Below are positions 1 to 5,492 of a DNA stretch of 6,620 nucleotides, in pieces (the stretch's first letter is position 1; each line of letters starts with the position of its first letter). A program made the position numbers and the translations under genes. Under the pieces are notes generated by a model. It made no database searches and was not told the origin of the DNA. It saw only the letters and a program-made list of their open reading frames with translations. This DNA comes from Cyanobacteriota bacterium (GTDB taxonomy: Bacteria > Cyanobacteriota > Cyanobacteriia > Phormidesmidales > Phormidesmidaceae): the NCBI GenBank assembly GCA_027483425.1, contig JAIXUR010000293.1, forward strand, positions 1 to 6,620. Reading direction: 5' to 3'.

Positions 1-309
1 GTGCGCCGCCCTGGGGATCTGGCGGCCCGCGACGGCGGCGAAGAATTTGTGCTGCTGCTGCCCAACACCACGCTGCTGGGGGCGATTCAAATGGTGGAGC
101 AGGTGCAGGCGGCGATCGCCCAGCACCATCTGCCCCATGCCTATTCTCCGGTCAGCCCGATCTTGACCCTCAGCTTTGGCCTGGTGTGCCACTGCCCTGG
201 GGTTCAAGAACATTCGCCCCGAGAGCTGATTCACCAGGCTGATTTAGCCCTGTACGAGGCCAAGGCCCAAGGCCGCGATCGCTACGTGGTGGGTTCACTC
301 CTGCCCTGA
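1..309 (+). CDS. Diguanylate cyclase, C-terminal part of GGDEF domain (5' truncated by window edge)
   Basis: This is the last ~102 residues of a GGDEF domain, which makes the second messenger c-di-GMP from two GTP. The active-site loop GGEEF is intact at visible residues 12-16. Nine residues before it, R3-P-G-D6 has the RxxD spacing of the allosteric I-site, so product feedback inhibition is expected. The conserved end of the fold is present, with LTLSFGL around 56-62 and the ADLALYEAKAQGRDR motif near 80-94. The reading frame is open at base 1 and the opening residues belong to the domain interior, so the GTG at base 1 is not taken as the start. The sensory N-terminus, which would tell what signal is read, lies outside the window. 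The domain ends only a few residues before the stop, so no EAL domain follows. GGDEF identity is certain; the enzyme's input and partners are unknown. Confidence 0.95.
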   Translation: MRRPGDLAARDGGEEFVLLLPNTTLLGAIQMVEQVQAAIAQHHLPHAYSPVSPILTLSFGLVCHCPGVQEHSPRELIHQADLALYEAKAQGRDRYVVGSLLP

Positions 310-325
310 GAACAGGGCAGGAGTG
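296..325 (+). terminator. Perfect 13-bp hairpin spanning the diguanylate cyclase stop codon
   Basis: The left arm CACTCCTGCCCTG (296-308) is exactly complementary to CAGGGCAGGAGTG (313-325), with a 4-nt loop AGAA. The stop codon TGA (307-309) sits at the top of the left arm. No run of T follows (GTCAGTCTACC), so this is not a classical intrinsic terminator. It could still be a U-less terminator or a 3'-end stabiliser. The stem is GC-rich and very stable by eye. Confidence 0.55.
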
Positions 326-578
326 GTCAGTCTACCCCTTTGAGTGGGGCCTGCCCGGCCATGGGCGTCGCCACCAGGCCGATCCAGCCACCATGGCCTA
401 GCACATGCAAACCTGCCTGGCCTGGATGAAGGCCCAGTAGCTGGTTCCAGGAATTAGGGATTGACCCCGAACAGATCTGAGCCGTACCTAGGCCACCCAG
501 TTTCAGTTTTTGTAACCAGGCTGGTTGGCCTCGCCCGGCCGCTTAGCCTGAGGGCATCGAGCTGGGAGAAATCTGAGG
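310..578. other. Intergenic gap with no convincing gene
   Basis: There are 269 nt between the diguanylate cyclase stop and the next start. The plus strand holds only short frames. The minus strand is open from 542 down to a stop at 327-329 (71 codons), but it has no ATG near its beginning and no ribosome site. It resembles no family I recognise. The sequence is rich in GGCC and CCTGG words, including GGCCATGG at 357 and CCATGGCC at 391, which can pair. A promoter for the downstream gene probably lies here, but no clear -35/-10 pair stands out. Confidence 0.5.
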
Positions 579-1907
579 ATGAGACACCGACTGAGCGTTT
601 GGTTACCCCTGGGTGCACTGTCGATCGCGACGGCGATCGCCCTCACCGCCGCCGGACTGGAGGCCGCGGAGCCGGTGCCACCGATTGTGCAGCGGCAGTC
701 CTACCATCGCGATCGCGAGGTGATTGAGCGCACCCAGGCCATGGTCTACGACCCCACCGCCCAGCAACTGGCCGAGGTGCGGGGCCTGAACATTCTCAAC
801 GTCACCTGGGAAGACACCGGGCGCTTCTATGGCTCTGCGGTAGGGCCTAACATCAGCGACATGACCATTCAGGTGCAGCAGCAAGACCCCGACACCGGGC
901 AGTACCAGCTCCACCTCATGCCCGTCATTCGCCATCCCAATTTTGCCGATCTCAGCGCCGACATTCCCCTCGATACCTTCTTTGTGCTGGTGGGCAACGA
1001 GGCAGGCGAAGACCTGCGTCGGGTACCCCTGGCCGAAGTACTGGGCGATCTGCGCCGCTACCTGCACACCCCAGACTCCTGGGCCGGGCGGGCCCAGTCG
1101 CTGCTGGCCCCAGGCCGCGATAGTCATGTGCTGGTCAGTGCCCAGGCCTGTTTTCTACCCGTGCCCCAGGCGGGTCTGGCCACCTTTAACCCGGTGCTGT
1201 TCAACTACCAGTCGCGGCCAGGCGATCCGGCGGTGCTGACCATTTTGGCCACCCGAGAAGGCACCAGCGTGACCGTGATCGACAACCAGCGCGATGGCTT
1301 TGAGGCCGGGCAAACCTGGGGCCAACGCCTCTTTTTCAACAAAAATGGCGAACGGGCGAGCTTTACCGGCCAGCGCCTGAGCGACTTTCAAACCGCCCAG
1401 ACCGAGACCCCAGAGGGTGGGCCATCCCGAAGTCCCGCCGAGCCCGCCGACGGCCTGAACATGGTGTTGTTGATCCAGGTGCCCCTCAAGCAGCGGGCCC
1501 CGATACAGCAGCCGTTATTTGACAGTGGCATTGTGCCTGCGCCCGCGGCCCCCAGTGCAGAGAGCCGTGCGCCCAGCGATGTGGAAGCAGCGGTCATTGG
1601 CCACGGGGCCGTGGAGGGGCCGTTTACGGAAATTGACGATCTGGCCATTGAGCGCGATCCGGCTTACCCAATTCGGGTCACGGTGCAGTTCTACAAGGCC
1701 ACCAGCAATGGCGTTGTATCGGCCGCCGATCTAGCGGAGATTCGCCAGCAGATTGATCGGGTCTATGCCGATGCCGACTACGTAGGCAGCCTAGTCGTCG
1801 ATGGCCCCACCGATCGCCCCACGGAGCACGACGGCCCTCACTACGAGCCTCCCGACTGGTGGCGGCGCTTTTGGCAGTTTCAGCGCGGTCAGGATGAAGG
1901 CGCGTAG
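579..1907 (+). CDS. Secreted protein of unknown function (442 aa)
   Basis: I do not recognise the family. The N-terminus is a clear Sec signal peptide: basic MRHR, then a hydrophobic core at about 7-26, with likely cleavage after LEA (29) or EAA (30). The mature chain of ~412 residues has no further membrane segment and a single Cys (191), so it is probably a soluble periplasmic or outer-surface protein. Visible blocks are GRFYGSAVGPNISDMTIQV (81-99), a beta-rich stretch TILATREGTSVTVIDNQ (221-237), FFNKNGERASFTG (252-264), a Pro/Ala/Ser-rich low-complexity linker (about 275-335), and a C-terminal domain with RVTVQFYKATSNG (366-378). The tail is Trp-rich (DWWRRFWQF, 426-434). The start ATG is chosen because the signal peptide begins there; GGGAG lies 10 nt upstream and GAGG abuts it. 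Its 3' end overlaps prmC on the other strand. Real coding is supported by the signal peptide and uninterrupted length; function is open. Confidence 0.85.
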   Translation: MRHRLSVWLPLGALSIATAIALTAAGLEAAEPVPPIVQRQSYHRDREVIERTQAMVYDPTAQQLAEVRGLNILNVTWEDTGRFYGSAVGPNISDMTIQVQQQDPDTGQYQLHLMPVIRHPNFADLSADIPLDTFFVLVGNEAGEDLRRVPLAEVLGDLRRYLHTPDSWAGRAQSLLAPGRDSHVLVSAQACFLPVPQAGLATFNPVLFNYQSRPGDPAVLTILATREGTSVTVIDNQRDGFEAGQTWGQRLFFNKNGERASFTGQRLSDFQTAQTETPEGGPSRSPAEPADGLNMVLLIQVPLKQRAPIQQPLFDSGIVPAPAAPSAESRAPSDVEAAVIGHGAVEGPFTEIDDLAIERDPAYPIRVTVQFYKATSNGVVSAADLAEIRQQIDRVYADADYVGSLVVDGPTDRPTEHDGPHYEPPDWWRRFWQFQRGQDEGA

Positions 1908-2809
1908 CTAGCCTGCACAAAGCGATCGCGCCCCGCCAGATCGAGATGGATCTGGCAATCGCGGTAGCCCCCCTGGGCCGCCAACAACGCCTGCACCGCC
2001 TCGCCCTGGCCCGCCATAATTTCGGCCAGCCACAGCCCACCGGGCACCAGGTAGTCGGCCGCCTGGGTCACCAGCAGGTCCAGGGCCGTCAGCCCATCTG
2101 GGCCGCCATCTAGGGCGGTGGCGGGCTCATGGTCAATCACCTCGGGCTGGAGGGTGGGCAGCAGAGCCGAGGGAATGTAGGGTGGGTTCGACACCAGGGC
2201 GCTGATCTGACCTTGGTAGGGAACTAAGGGATCAAACCATGAGCCTTGGTAGAAGGTGATGGATGGCCCGAGCCCGGCCCGGTCGGTATTGGCTTGGGCC
2301 ACGGCCAGGGCCGCTGGGCTCAGGTCTACAGCCAAAATCCGGGCGGCGGGAAAGGTCTGGGCGAGGGCGATCGCGATCGCACCGCTGCCCGTCCCCATAT
2401 CGACCCAAAGCCCCTGGGCCAGCTGCTCTCGGTGGGGGCTGCGGGCCACCGCTGCGGCCGCCAGATCAATAATCAGTTCCGTCTCGGGACGCGGAATCAG
2501 CACCGCCGGAGAAACCGTCAGGGTCAGGTTGCGCCAGGGGGTTTCGCCGACCAGGTATTGCACCGGTACCCGCTGGTGTAGGCGCTGCTGCCAGCGCTGG
2601 GTCAGATCTTCCAGGGAACAGGCCAGGGGGATCTGGGCCTGCTGCTGCACCGTTCCGAGCCTAAGGGATAGCCGATCCACGTTGCCCAAGGCGGCCAGCA
2701 GCCAATCTAACTCCTGGGCGTCAACCTCAGCCACCCGCGCCTGCTGCAACGCCGTCTGACGCCAGGCCCACAGGTCTGCCCCCGAGATCCAAAACTCAGC
2801 TGTCACCAC
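1889..2809 (-). CDS. prmC: Peptide chain release factor N5-glutamine methyltransferase PrmC (HemK)
   Basis: PrmC methylates the Gln of the GGQ motif in release factors RF1 and RF2 using S-adenosylmethionine, which raises termination efficiency in the cytoplasm. The N-terminal helical substrate domain spans about 8-90 and includes PVQYLVG (82-88). Then come LIPRPETE (104-111), the SAM-binding loop VDMGTGSGAIAI (136-147), acidic D162 in AVDLSP for the ribose, and the catalytic NPPY tetrad at 208-211 that holds the target glutamine. HEPATALDGGPDGL (227-240) is also typical. The length of 306 aa is near the family's usual ~280-300. The start is GTG at 2809; a second GTG follows at 2806. Purine-rich GGGAGAGAGGGG lies just upstream and serves either. 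The last 19 nt overlap the 3' end of the convergent secreted-protein gene. Identity is firm. Confidence 0.97.
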   Translation of the reverse strand: MVTAEFWISGADLWAWRQTALQQARVAEVDAQELDWLLAALGNVDRLSLRLGTVQQQAQIPLACSLEDLTQRWQQRLHQRVPVQYLVGETPWRNLTLTVSPAVLIPRPETELIIDLAAAAVARSPHREQLAQGLWVDMGTGSGAIAIALAQTFPAARILAVDLSPAALAVAQANTDRAGLGPSITFYQGSWFDPLVPYQGQISALVSNPPYIPSALLPTLQPEVIDHEPATALDGGPDGLTALDLLVTQAADYLVPGGLWLAEIMAGQGEAVQALLAAQGGYRDCQIHLDLAGRDRFVQASYAPSS

Positions 2810-3009
2810 CCACCCCTCTCTCCCTGCTATATCGCTCTCCTTCCCCTGGCTGCTAGTAAGATAGCTGTCAGGGCTGGCGTTGGGTGAGCCTCGATCAAAC
2901 TAGCCCAATATTTTAAGCCCTGGGGTGGCTCATTTCCTGGCCGCAATCCTATAATGCTTGCTGTCAAACCCCGGCTGCATACCGTATTACCCTTGTCTGG
3001 AGCAACGCC
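2810..3009. promoter_or_regulatory. Divergent promoter region between prmC and the peptidoglycan-binding gene
   Basis: This 200-nt stretch must hold the promoters of both divergent genes. On the plus strand a consensus -10 hexamer TATAAT lies at 2950-2955, with no good -35 at 16-18 nt upstream (GGCTCA at 2927-2932). It would give a transcript starting near 2962 and a leader of about 48 nt before the TTG at 3010. The same bases include an ATG at 2954, so promoter and start-codon readings compete. On the minus strand I see only weak AT-rich boxes for prmC, such as TATCTT near 2860. Confidence 0.35.
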
Positions 3010-3024
3010 TTGTCTGGAGCAACG
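2991..3024 (+). repeat. 17-bp perfect tandem duplication at the start of the peptidoglycan-binding gene
   Basis: CCTTGTCTGGAGCAACG occurs twice in exact tandem (2991-3007 and 3008-3024). Each copy carries a TTG followed by GGAG. The GGAG of the first copy (2999-3002) stands 7 nt before the TTG of the second (3010), so the duplication itself supplies the ribosome site for that start. Because 17 is not a multiple of three, the ATG at 2954 is out of frame with the gene in the present sequence; removing one copy would join it in frame. Confidence 0.9.
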
Positions 3025-3774
3025 TCTATATTCTCTGTCTCCCTTCCCCTACCGCTACCCAGGGGACAACGGACGGCCCCAGGCTGGGCTCGGGCAGCGG
3101 GTTGGGGTGCGGCCCTAGCGATCGCCCTCGGGGGTCTACCGGCCCTGGCCCAAACCCCCTCCCCTCAAACGACTCCTCCGGCCACGGCTCCGGCCGGGCC
3201 GTCGGCCTCGCCCACGGTCAACGGCGAACGCATCGTGCGACCCACCCTCCAGCTCGGCAGCCAGGGCGAATCGGTGCGAGAGCTCCAGTCCATGCTGATC
3301 CTGCTGGGCTACTACTCCGGCCCAGTCACCGGCATTTACCAAGAAGACACCGCGGCCGCCACCCGCCGGTTCCAGACCGCCGCTGGCGTTACCTCCGACG
3401 GCATTGTGGGCCCGGCCACCTGGAGCCGCCTGTTCCCGGCCCCCCCTGGAGAGGCAAACCCTCCAACCGCAACGACCCCACCGGCCACGGCTAGCAAGCC
3501 CCCCACGACAAGCACTACCCCGCCAGCGACCAGCACCACTCCCCCCGCTACCAGCACCACTCCCAGCGCTACCCTACCCGTGCTGCGCCCCGGCATGGAA
3601 GGCGATGCCGTGCGGCAGCTCCAACAGCGTCTGCGCGCCAAGGGCTTTTATAGTGGCGCGATCGATGGCCTATTTGGCACCCAAACCGAAGCCGCCGTTC
3701 GCCGCGCCCAGGCTGCCAACGACCTCACCGTCGATGGCATTGTCGGCCCAGCCACCTGGCGGGTGCTGAATTAG
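3010..3774 (+). CDS. Secreted protein with two PG_binding_1 (peptidoglycan-binding) domains
   Basis: The 254-aa product has a long basic N-terminus, a hydrophobic core (about 30-46) and a signal-peptidase site PALA/Q after residue 47, so it should be exported. Domain 1 (about 79-141, TLQLGSQGESVRELQ to DGIVGPATWSRLF) and domain 2 (about 190-253, VLRPGMEGDAVRQLQ to DGIVGPATWRVL) are both PG_binding_1 three-helix modules, a fold that typically binds cell-wall peptidoglycan. Between them lies a Pro/Thr-rich linker (142-188) with three STTPxAT heptads. No catalytic domain such as amidase, L,D-transpeptidase or lysozyme is present, so it is probably a wall-anchoring or scaffold protein rather than a hydrolase. 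The only usable in-frame start is TTG 3010, with GGAG 7 nt upstream inside a tandem duplication; the n-region is unusually long for a signal peptide. The 5' end may therefore have been altered by a frameshift. Confidence 0.9.
   Translation: MSGATSIFSVSLPLPLPRGQRTAPGWARAAGWGAALAIALGGLPALAQTPSPQTTPPATAPAGPSASPTVNGERIVRPTLQLGSQGESVRELQSMLILLGYYSGPVTGIYQEDTAAATRRFQTAAGVTSDGIVGPATWSRLFPAPPGEANPPTATTPPATASKPPTTSTTPPATSTTPPATSTTPSATLPVLRPGMEGDAVRQLQQRLRAKGFYSGAIDGLFGTQTEAAVRRAQAANDLTVDGIVGPATWRVLN
3511..3573 (+). repeat. Three 21-bp tandem units coding the STTPxAT linker
   Basis: Units at 3511-3531, 3532-3552 and 3553-3573 encode STTPPAT, STTPPAT and STTPSAT. The second and third are nearly identical at DNA level (AGCACCACTCCC shared) and the first differs mainly at silent positions. 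The array lies in the flexible linker between the two peptidoglycan-binding domains, where in-frame copy changes would alter spacer length without harming the fold. Confidence 0.85.
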
Positions 3775-3781
3775 TTCGATC

Positions 3782-3804
3782 AGGTGTTAGGCGTTAGGTG
3801 TGAG
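3782..3804 (+). repeat. Degenerate heptamer tandem repeat AGGYGTT after the peptidoglycan-binding gene
   Basis: AGGTGTT, AGGCGTT and AGGTGTG follow one another, beginning 7 nt after the stop codon. The pattern resembles the short tandemly repeated heptamers known from cyanobacterial genomes, and the same motif in sense orientation follows hisF in this window (4470-4490). Confidence 0.6.
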
Positions 3805-3864
3805 TAACTGACTCTGGGCTGAGGTTGGCTTCAACTGATTGCACCTAGGGCGAGTTTCCGAAAA

Positions 3865-3901
3865 CAAAGCCGCCGAGAACGATAAGTGCTCGGCGGCTTT
3901 G
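3865..3901. terminator. Bidirectional intrinsic terminator between convergent genes
   Basis: CAAAGCCGCCGAG (3865-3877) and CTCGGCGGCTTTG (3889-3901) form a perfect 13-bp stem with an 11-nt loop. Read leftward, for the 99-aa gene whose stop is 28 nt away, the stem is followed by TTTTC, giving a good U-tract. Read rightward, for the peptidoglycan-binding gene whose stop is 90 nt upstream, the only T run is the TTT inside the stem end. Its position between two converging genes fits a shared terminator. Confidence 0.88.
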
Positions 3902-3929
3902 TGAAGGCTTGCAGGGCTGGTGATCGAGC

Positions 3930-4229
3930 CTACTCAGCCGGAGTGATCCAACCGGCCATGGGATCCGATGAATCAGACATAACGGCGCTGGCGTAGATGG
4001 AGTAGGGCATATCCAAGGATTCCATGCCCGCCACCTGTTGATTTACCTGGCCCATGTAGACCACGTAGTTACCCATCAGAAAGTAAACTCCCATCAGGGC
4101 GGCAGCGGATGAGGCTACCAGCACGCCAGCCAGCATGAGGGAAAATTCCTGAACTTTGACAGCTCGCTCCATGAGTCGGAGCGCCCACGCCACCAGAGCA
4201 ATAACGATAGTCAGAATGAGCAACAGCAT
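3930..4229 (-). CDS. Small membrane protein of unknown function (99 aa)
   Basis: I do not recognise this protein. It has two predicted membrane segments: residues 1-18 (MLLLILTIVIALVAWALR) and about 31-54 (LMLAGVLVASSAAALMGVYFLMG). A short charged loop (MERAVKVQEF) joins them, and the C-terminal tail of about 45 residues is acidic and rich in Met and Ser. The hairpin topology would put both ends on the same side; the positive loop suggests it faces the cytoplasm, with the tail outside or in the lumen. The ATG at 4229 lacks a visible Shine-Dalgarno (TTCCCCC precedes it), which is common in cyanobacteria. The gene lies downstream of hisF on the same strand but 259 nt away, with its own candidate regulatory sites, and it ends at a strong terminator, so it is probably monocistronic. 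The hydrophobic pattern and terminator support real coding. Confidence 0.75.
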   Translation of the reverse strand: MLLLILTIVIALVAWALRLMERAVKVQEFSLMLAGVLVASSAAALMGVYFLMGNYVVYMGQVNQQVAGMESLDMPYSIYASAVMSDSSDPMAGWITPAE

Positions 4230-4488
4230 GGGGGAAGTGACAGGGTAACGGCTTAAAAAAACAGATCTAAAGCTTTAAATCCATATGTTACACATCGTAA
4301 CAGGCATTCATAAAGCCGGCATGCTTCCACAGAATGTCTAAAGAATGTCTTCGCTTTTGCCTGGCATAGAGGTTCCGACTACCCCTGGTGAGGGAGCCAA
4401 TACGCCTTCACAGAGGTAGTGCGGATCCGACTCAACGCAGAAACCTGGGCCAGGAGCCAAAATTCAGTACCCTCCTGACGCCTGACTC
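4230..4488 (-). promoter_or_regulatory. Upstream region of the 99-aa gene, with candidate operator sites
   Basis: This 259-nt gap has no gene. Nearest the start are the AT-rich palindrome TAAAGCTTTA (4268-4277) and the inverted repeat TGTTAC-N5-GTAACA (4286-4302), 57-73 nt before the ATG. Further out, AGAATGTCT occurs twice (4331-4339 and 4342-4350), 11 bp apart, the phasing typical of OmpR/PhoB-type regulator sites. The region is visibly more AT-rich than the rest of the window around 4250-4350. A promoter is likely here, but I cannot choose a -35/-10 pair with confidence. Confidence 0.45.
4286..4302. promoter_or_regulatory. Inverted repeat TGTTAC-N5-GTAACA, possible operator
   Basis: Two perfect 6-bp half-sites (4286-4291 and 4297-4302) flank ACATC. 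The shape suits a dimeric DNA-binding protein. It does not match NtcA (GTA-N8-TAC), since the half-sites run the opposite way. The plus strand also contains GTTACA, one half of the RpaB HLR1 motif, but a second direct copy is not present. The binding protein is unknown. Confidence 0.4.
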
Positions 4489-4490
4489 CT
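4470..4490 (-). repeat. Degenerate heptamer repeat AGGMGTC directly after hisF
   Basis: On the hisF sense strand the units AGGAGTC, AGGCGTC and AGGAGGG run in tandem, starting with the last two bases of the TAG stop codon. The motif and orientation match the array behind the peptidoglycan-binding gene (3782-3804). Confidence 0.55.
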
Positions 4491-5274
4491 AGGCTTCCTG
4501 TAAAGACGTCAGACGCATTGGCACCTGGCGATCGCGCAAATGCTCCTTCACCTGCTGCACGGTGAGCTGCCCGTAGTGCAGCAGTGACGCCAGCAGGGCC
4601 GCCTCAGCATGGCCCTCGGTCAGCACCTGATGAATGTGGTCGCAGGTGCCCGCCCCGCCCGAGGCAATCACCGGCACCGGTACTCGGTCGGCAATGGCCC
4701 GGGTGAGGGCCAGGTCGTAGCCCGCCTGGGTGCCATCGGCATCCATGCTGGTGATCAGCAGTTCGCCTGCCCCCTGGGCCACCACGACTTCAGCCCAGGC
4801 GAGGGCGTCGAGGCCGGTATTCTCGCGGCCACCCCGCACGTAGACATCCCAGCCGGGGTTGCTGGGGTCGTGGCGGCGGCGGGCATCGATAGCTACCACA
4901 ATGCACTGCGACCCGAAGCGATCGCTGGCGGCCTTGATCAGCTCTGGCTGCTTCACCGCCGCCGAGTTGATGCTGACCTTGTCGGCCCCAGCCCGTAACA
5001 ACTTCTTAATGGTCTCTAAGGATTGCACCCCACCGCCCACCGTGAGCGGAATAAACACCTGCTCGGCAGTTTGGTAGACCACGTCATAGATAATGTCGCG
5101 GTCTTCGTGGGTGGCGGTGATGTCTAAAAACACCAGCTCGTCGACTCCGGCTTGGTTGTAGGCCTGGGCCAGCTCGACCGGATCGCCAGCATCGCGCAGA
5201 TCCACAAAGTTTATTCCCTTCACCACCCGTCCGGCCTTCACATCCAGACAGGCCACAATCCGTTTTGCCAGCAT
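4489..5274 (-). CDS. hisF: Imidazole glycerol phosphate synthase, cyclase subunit HisF
   Basis: HisF is the (beta/alpha)8-barrel cyclase subunit. With ammonia passed from the glutaminase HisH, it turns PRFAR into imidazole glycerol phosphate and AICAR, linking histidine and purine synthesis in the cytoplasm. The protein starts MLAKRIVACLDV. The two catalytic aspartates fall at the canonical positions: D11 (in ACLDVKAGRVVKG) and D130 (in VVAIDARRR). Phosphate-binding turns are visible at TVGGGV (78-83) and ASGGAG (214-219), and LITSMDADGT (173-182) is also conserved. Length is 261 aa, as usual. An ATG at 5280 and further starts exist upstream, but AGGAG is 7 nt before 5274 and only 1 nt before 5280, and homologues begin MLAKR, which decides the start. 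The gene stands alone here: hisH and other his genes are not adjacent, as is common in cyanobacteria. Confidence 0.98.
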   Translation of the reverse strand: MLAKRIVACLDVKAGRVVKGINFVDLRDAGDPVELAQAYNQAGVDELVFLDITATHEDRDIIYDVVYQTAEQVFIPLTVGGGVQSLETIKKLLRAGADKVSINSAAVKQPELIKAASDRFGSQCIVVAIDARRRHDPSNPGWDVYVRGGRENTGLDALAWAEVVVAQGAGELLITSMDADGTQAGYDLALTRAIADRVPVPVIASGGAGTCDHIHQVLTEGHAEAALLASLLHYGQLTVQQVKEHLRDRQVPMRLTSLQEA

Positions 5275-5318
5275 CGTCATTCTCCTGATATCCCATCGTG
5301 GCTCACCCATTCGAGGCA

Positions 5319-5340
5319 GGGCAGACACACGGGTCTGCCC
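5319..5340. repeat. Palindromic REP-like hairpin GGGCAGAC-N6-GTCTGCCC
   Basis: The 8-bp arms (5319-5326 and 5333-5340) are perfectly complementary, followed by CCTACCC. From memory, similar palindromes with TAGGGGCAGAC arms are dispersed through many cyanobacterial genomes, so this may be one copy of an interspersed repeat. It lies 45-66 nt upstream of the hisF start and would fold in the hisF leader RNA if transcription begins above it. Confidence 0.5.
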
Positions 5341-5436
5341 CTACCCACTCACCCACCCAATTTCCCGCCACGGCAAACTAACCCTGCTCACGGTTCCACA
5401 ATAGAGGATTTTGAGGATCATCAGGGGCCAAGACGC

Positions 5437-5445
5437 TGATACACT
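5437..5445 (+). promoter_or_regulatory. Candidate extended -10 promoter of petP
   Basis: TGATACACT combines the extended -10 TGn with the hexamer TACACT (5440-5445). No good -35 stands 16-18 nt upstream, as often with extended -10 promoters. Transcription would start near 5452, leaving a leader of about 40 nt. Confidence 0.35.
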
Positions 5446-5492
5446 GTGACTTGGTTTTATCGTTAGAAATGCAGTGGGAGCCCTCAGTAAAC

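Larger units (their letters stand above)
5275..5492. other. Divergent hisF-petP intergenic region
   Basis: The 218 nt between the two start codons hold the hisF ribosome site (AGGAG on the minus strand near 5282-5286), a hairpin repeat at 5319-5340, a C/A-rich stretch (CTACCCACTCACCCACCC, 5341 onward) and the petP promoter candidate near 5440. I see no small gene in it. Confidence 0.6.

Noticed and set aside
327..542. Minus-strand frame open for 71 codons in the gap after the diguanylate cyclase, reading LLGLHPGQAGLHVLGHGG near its end
   Set aside because: No start codon near its beginning, no ribosome site, no family recognised; open frames of this size are expected by chance in GC-rich DNA. 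A gene remnant cannot be excluded.
603..1127. Long minus-strand open frame (174 codons) opposite the secreted-protein gene
   Set aside because: It mirrors a gene with a clear signal peptide; its translation is Gly/His/Val-rich with no domain, typical of an antisense shadow in GC-rich sequence.
2246..2759. Plus-strand open frames opposite prmC
   Set aside because: All PrmC motifs are in the minus-strand frame; the plus frames have biased, domain-free translations.
2958..3494. 178-codon alternative frame over the peptidoglycan-binding gene
   Set aside because: Low-complexity Pro/Arg/Gly translation; the overlapping frame holds two complete PG_binding_1 domains and a signal peptide.
4286..4302. 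NtcA or full RpaB HLR1 site
   Set aside because: Half-sites are in the wrong orientation for GTA-N8-TAC, and only one GTTACA is present, so neither consensus is met.
4609..5077. Plus-strand open frames opposite hisF
   Set aside because: hisF has both catalytic aspartates and full family length on the minus strand; these are shadows.
5275..5328. Longer N-terminus for HisF (MSALPRMGEPRWDIRR...)
   Set aside because: The AGGAG spacing and the family start MLAKR both point to 5274; the extension also runs into the hairpin repeat.
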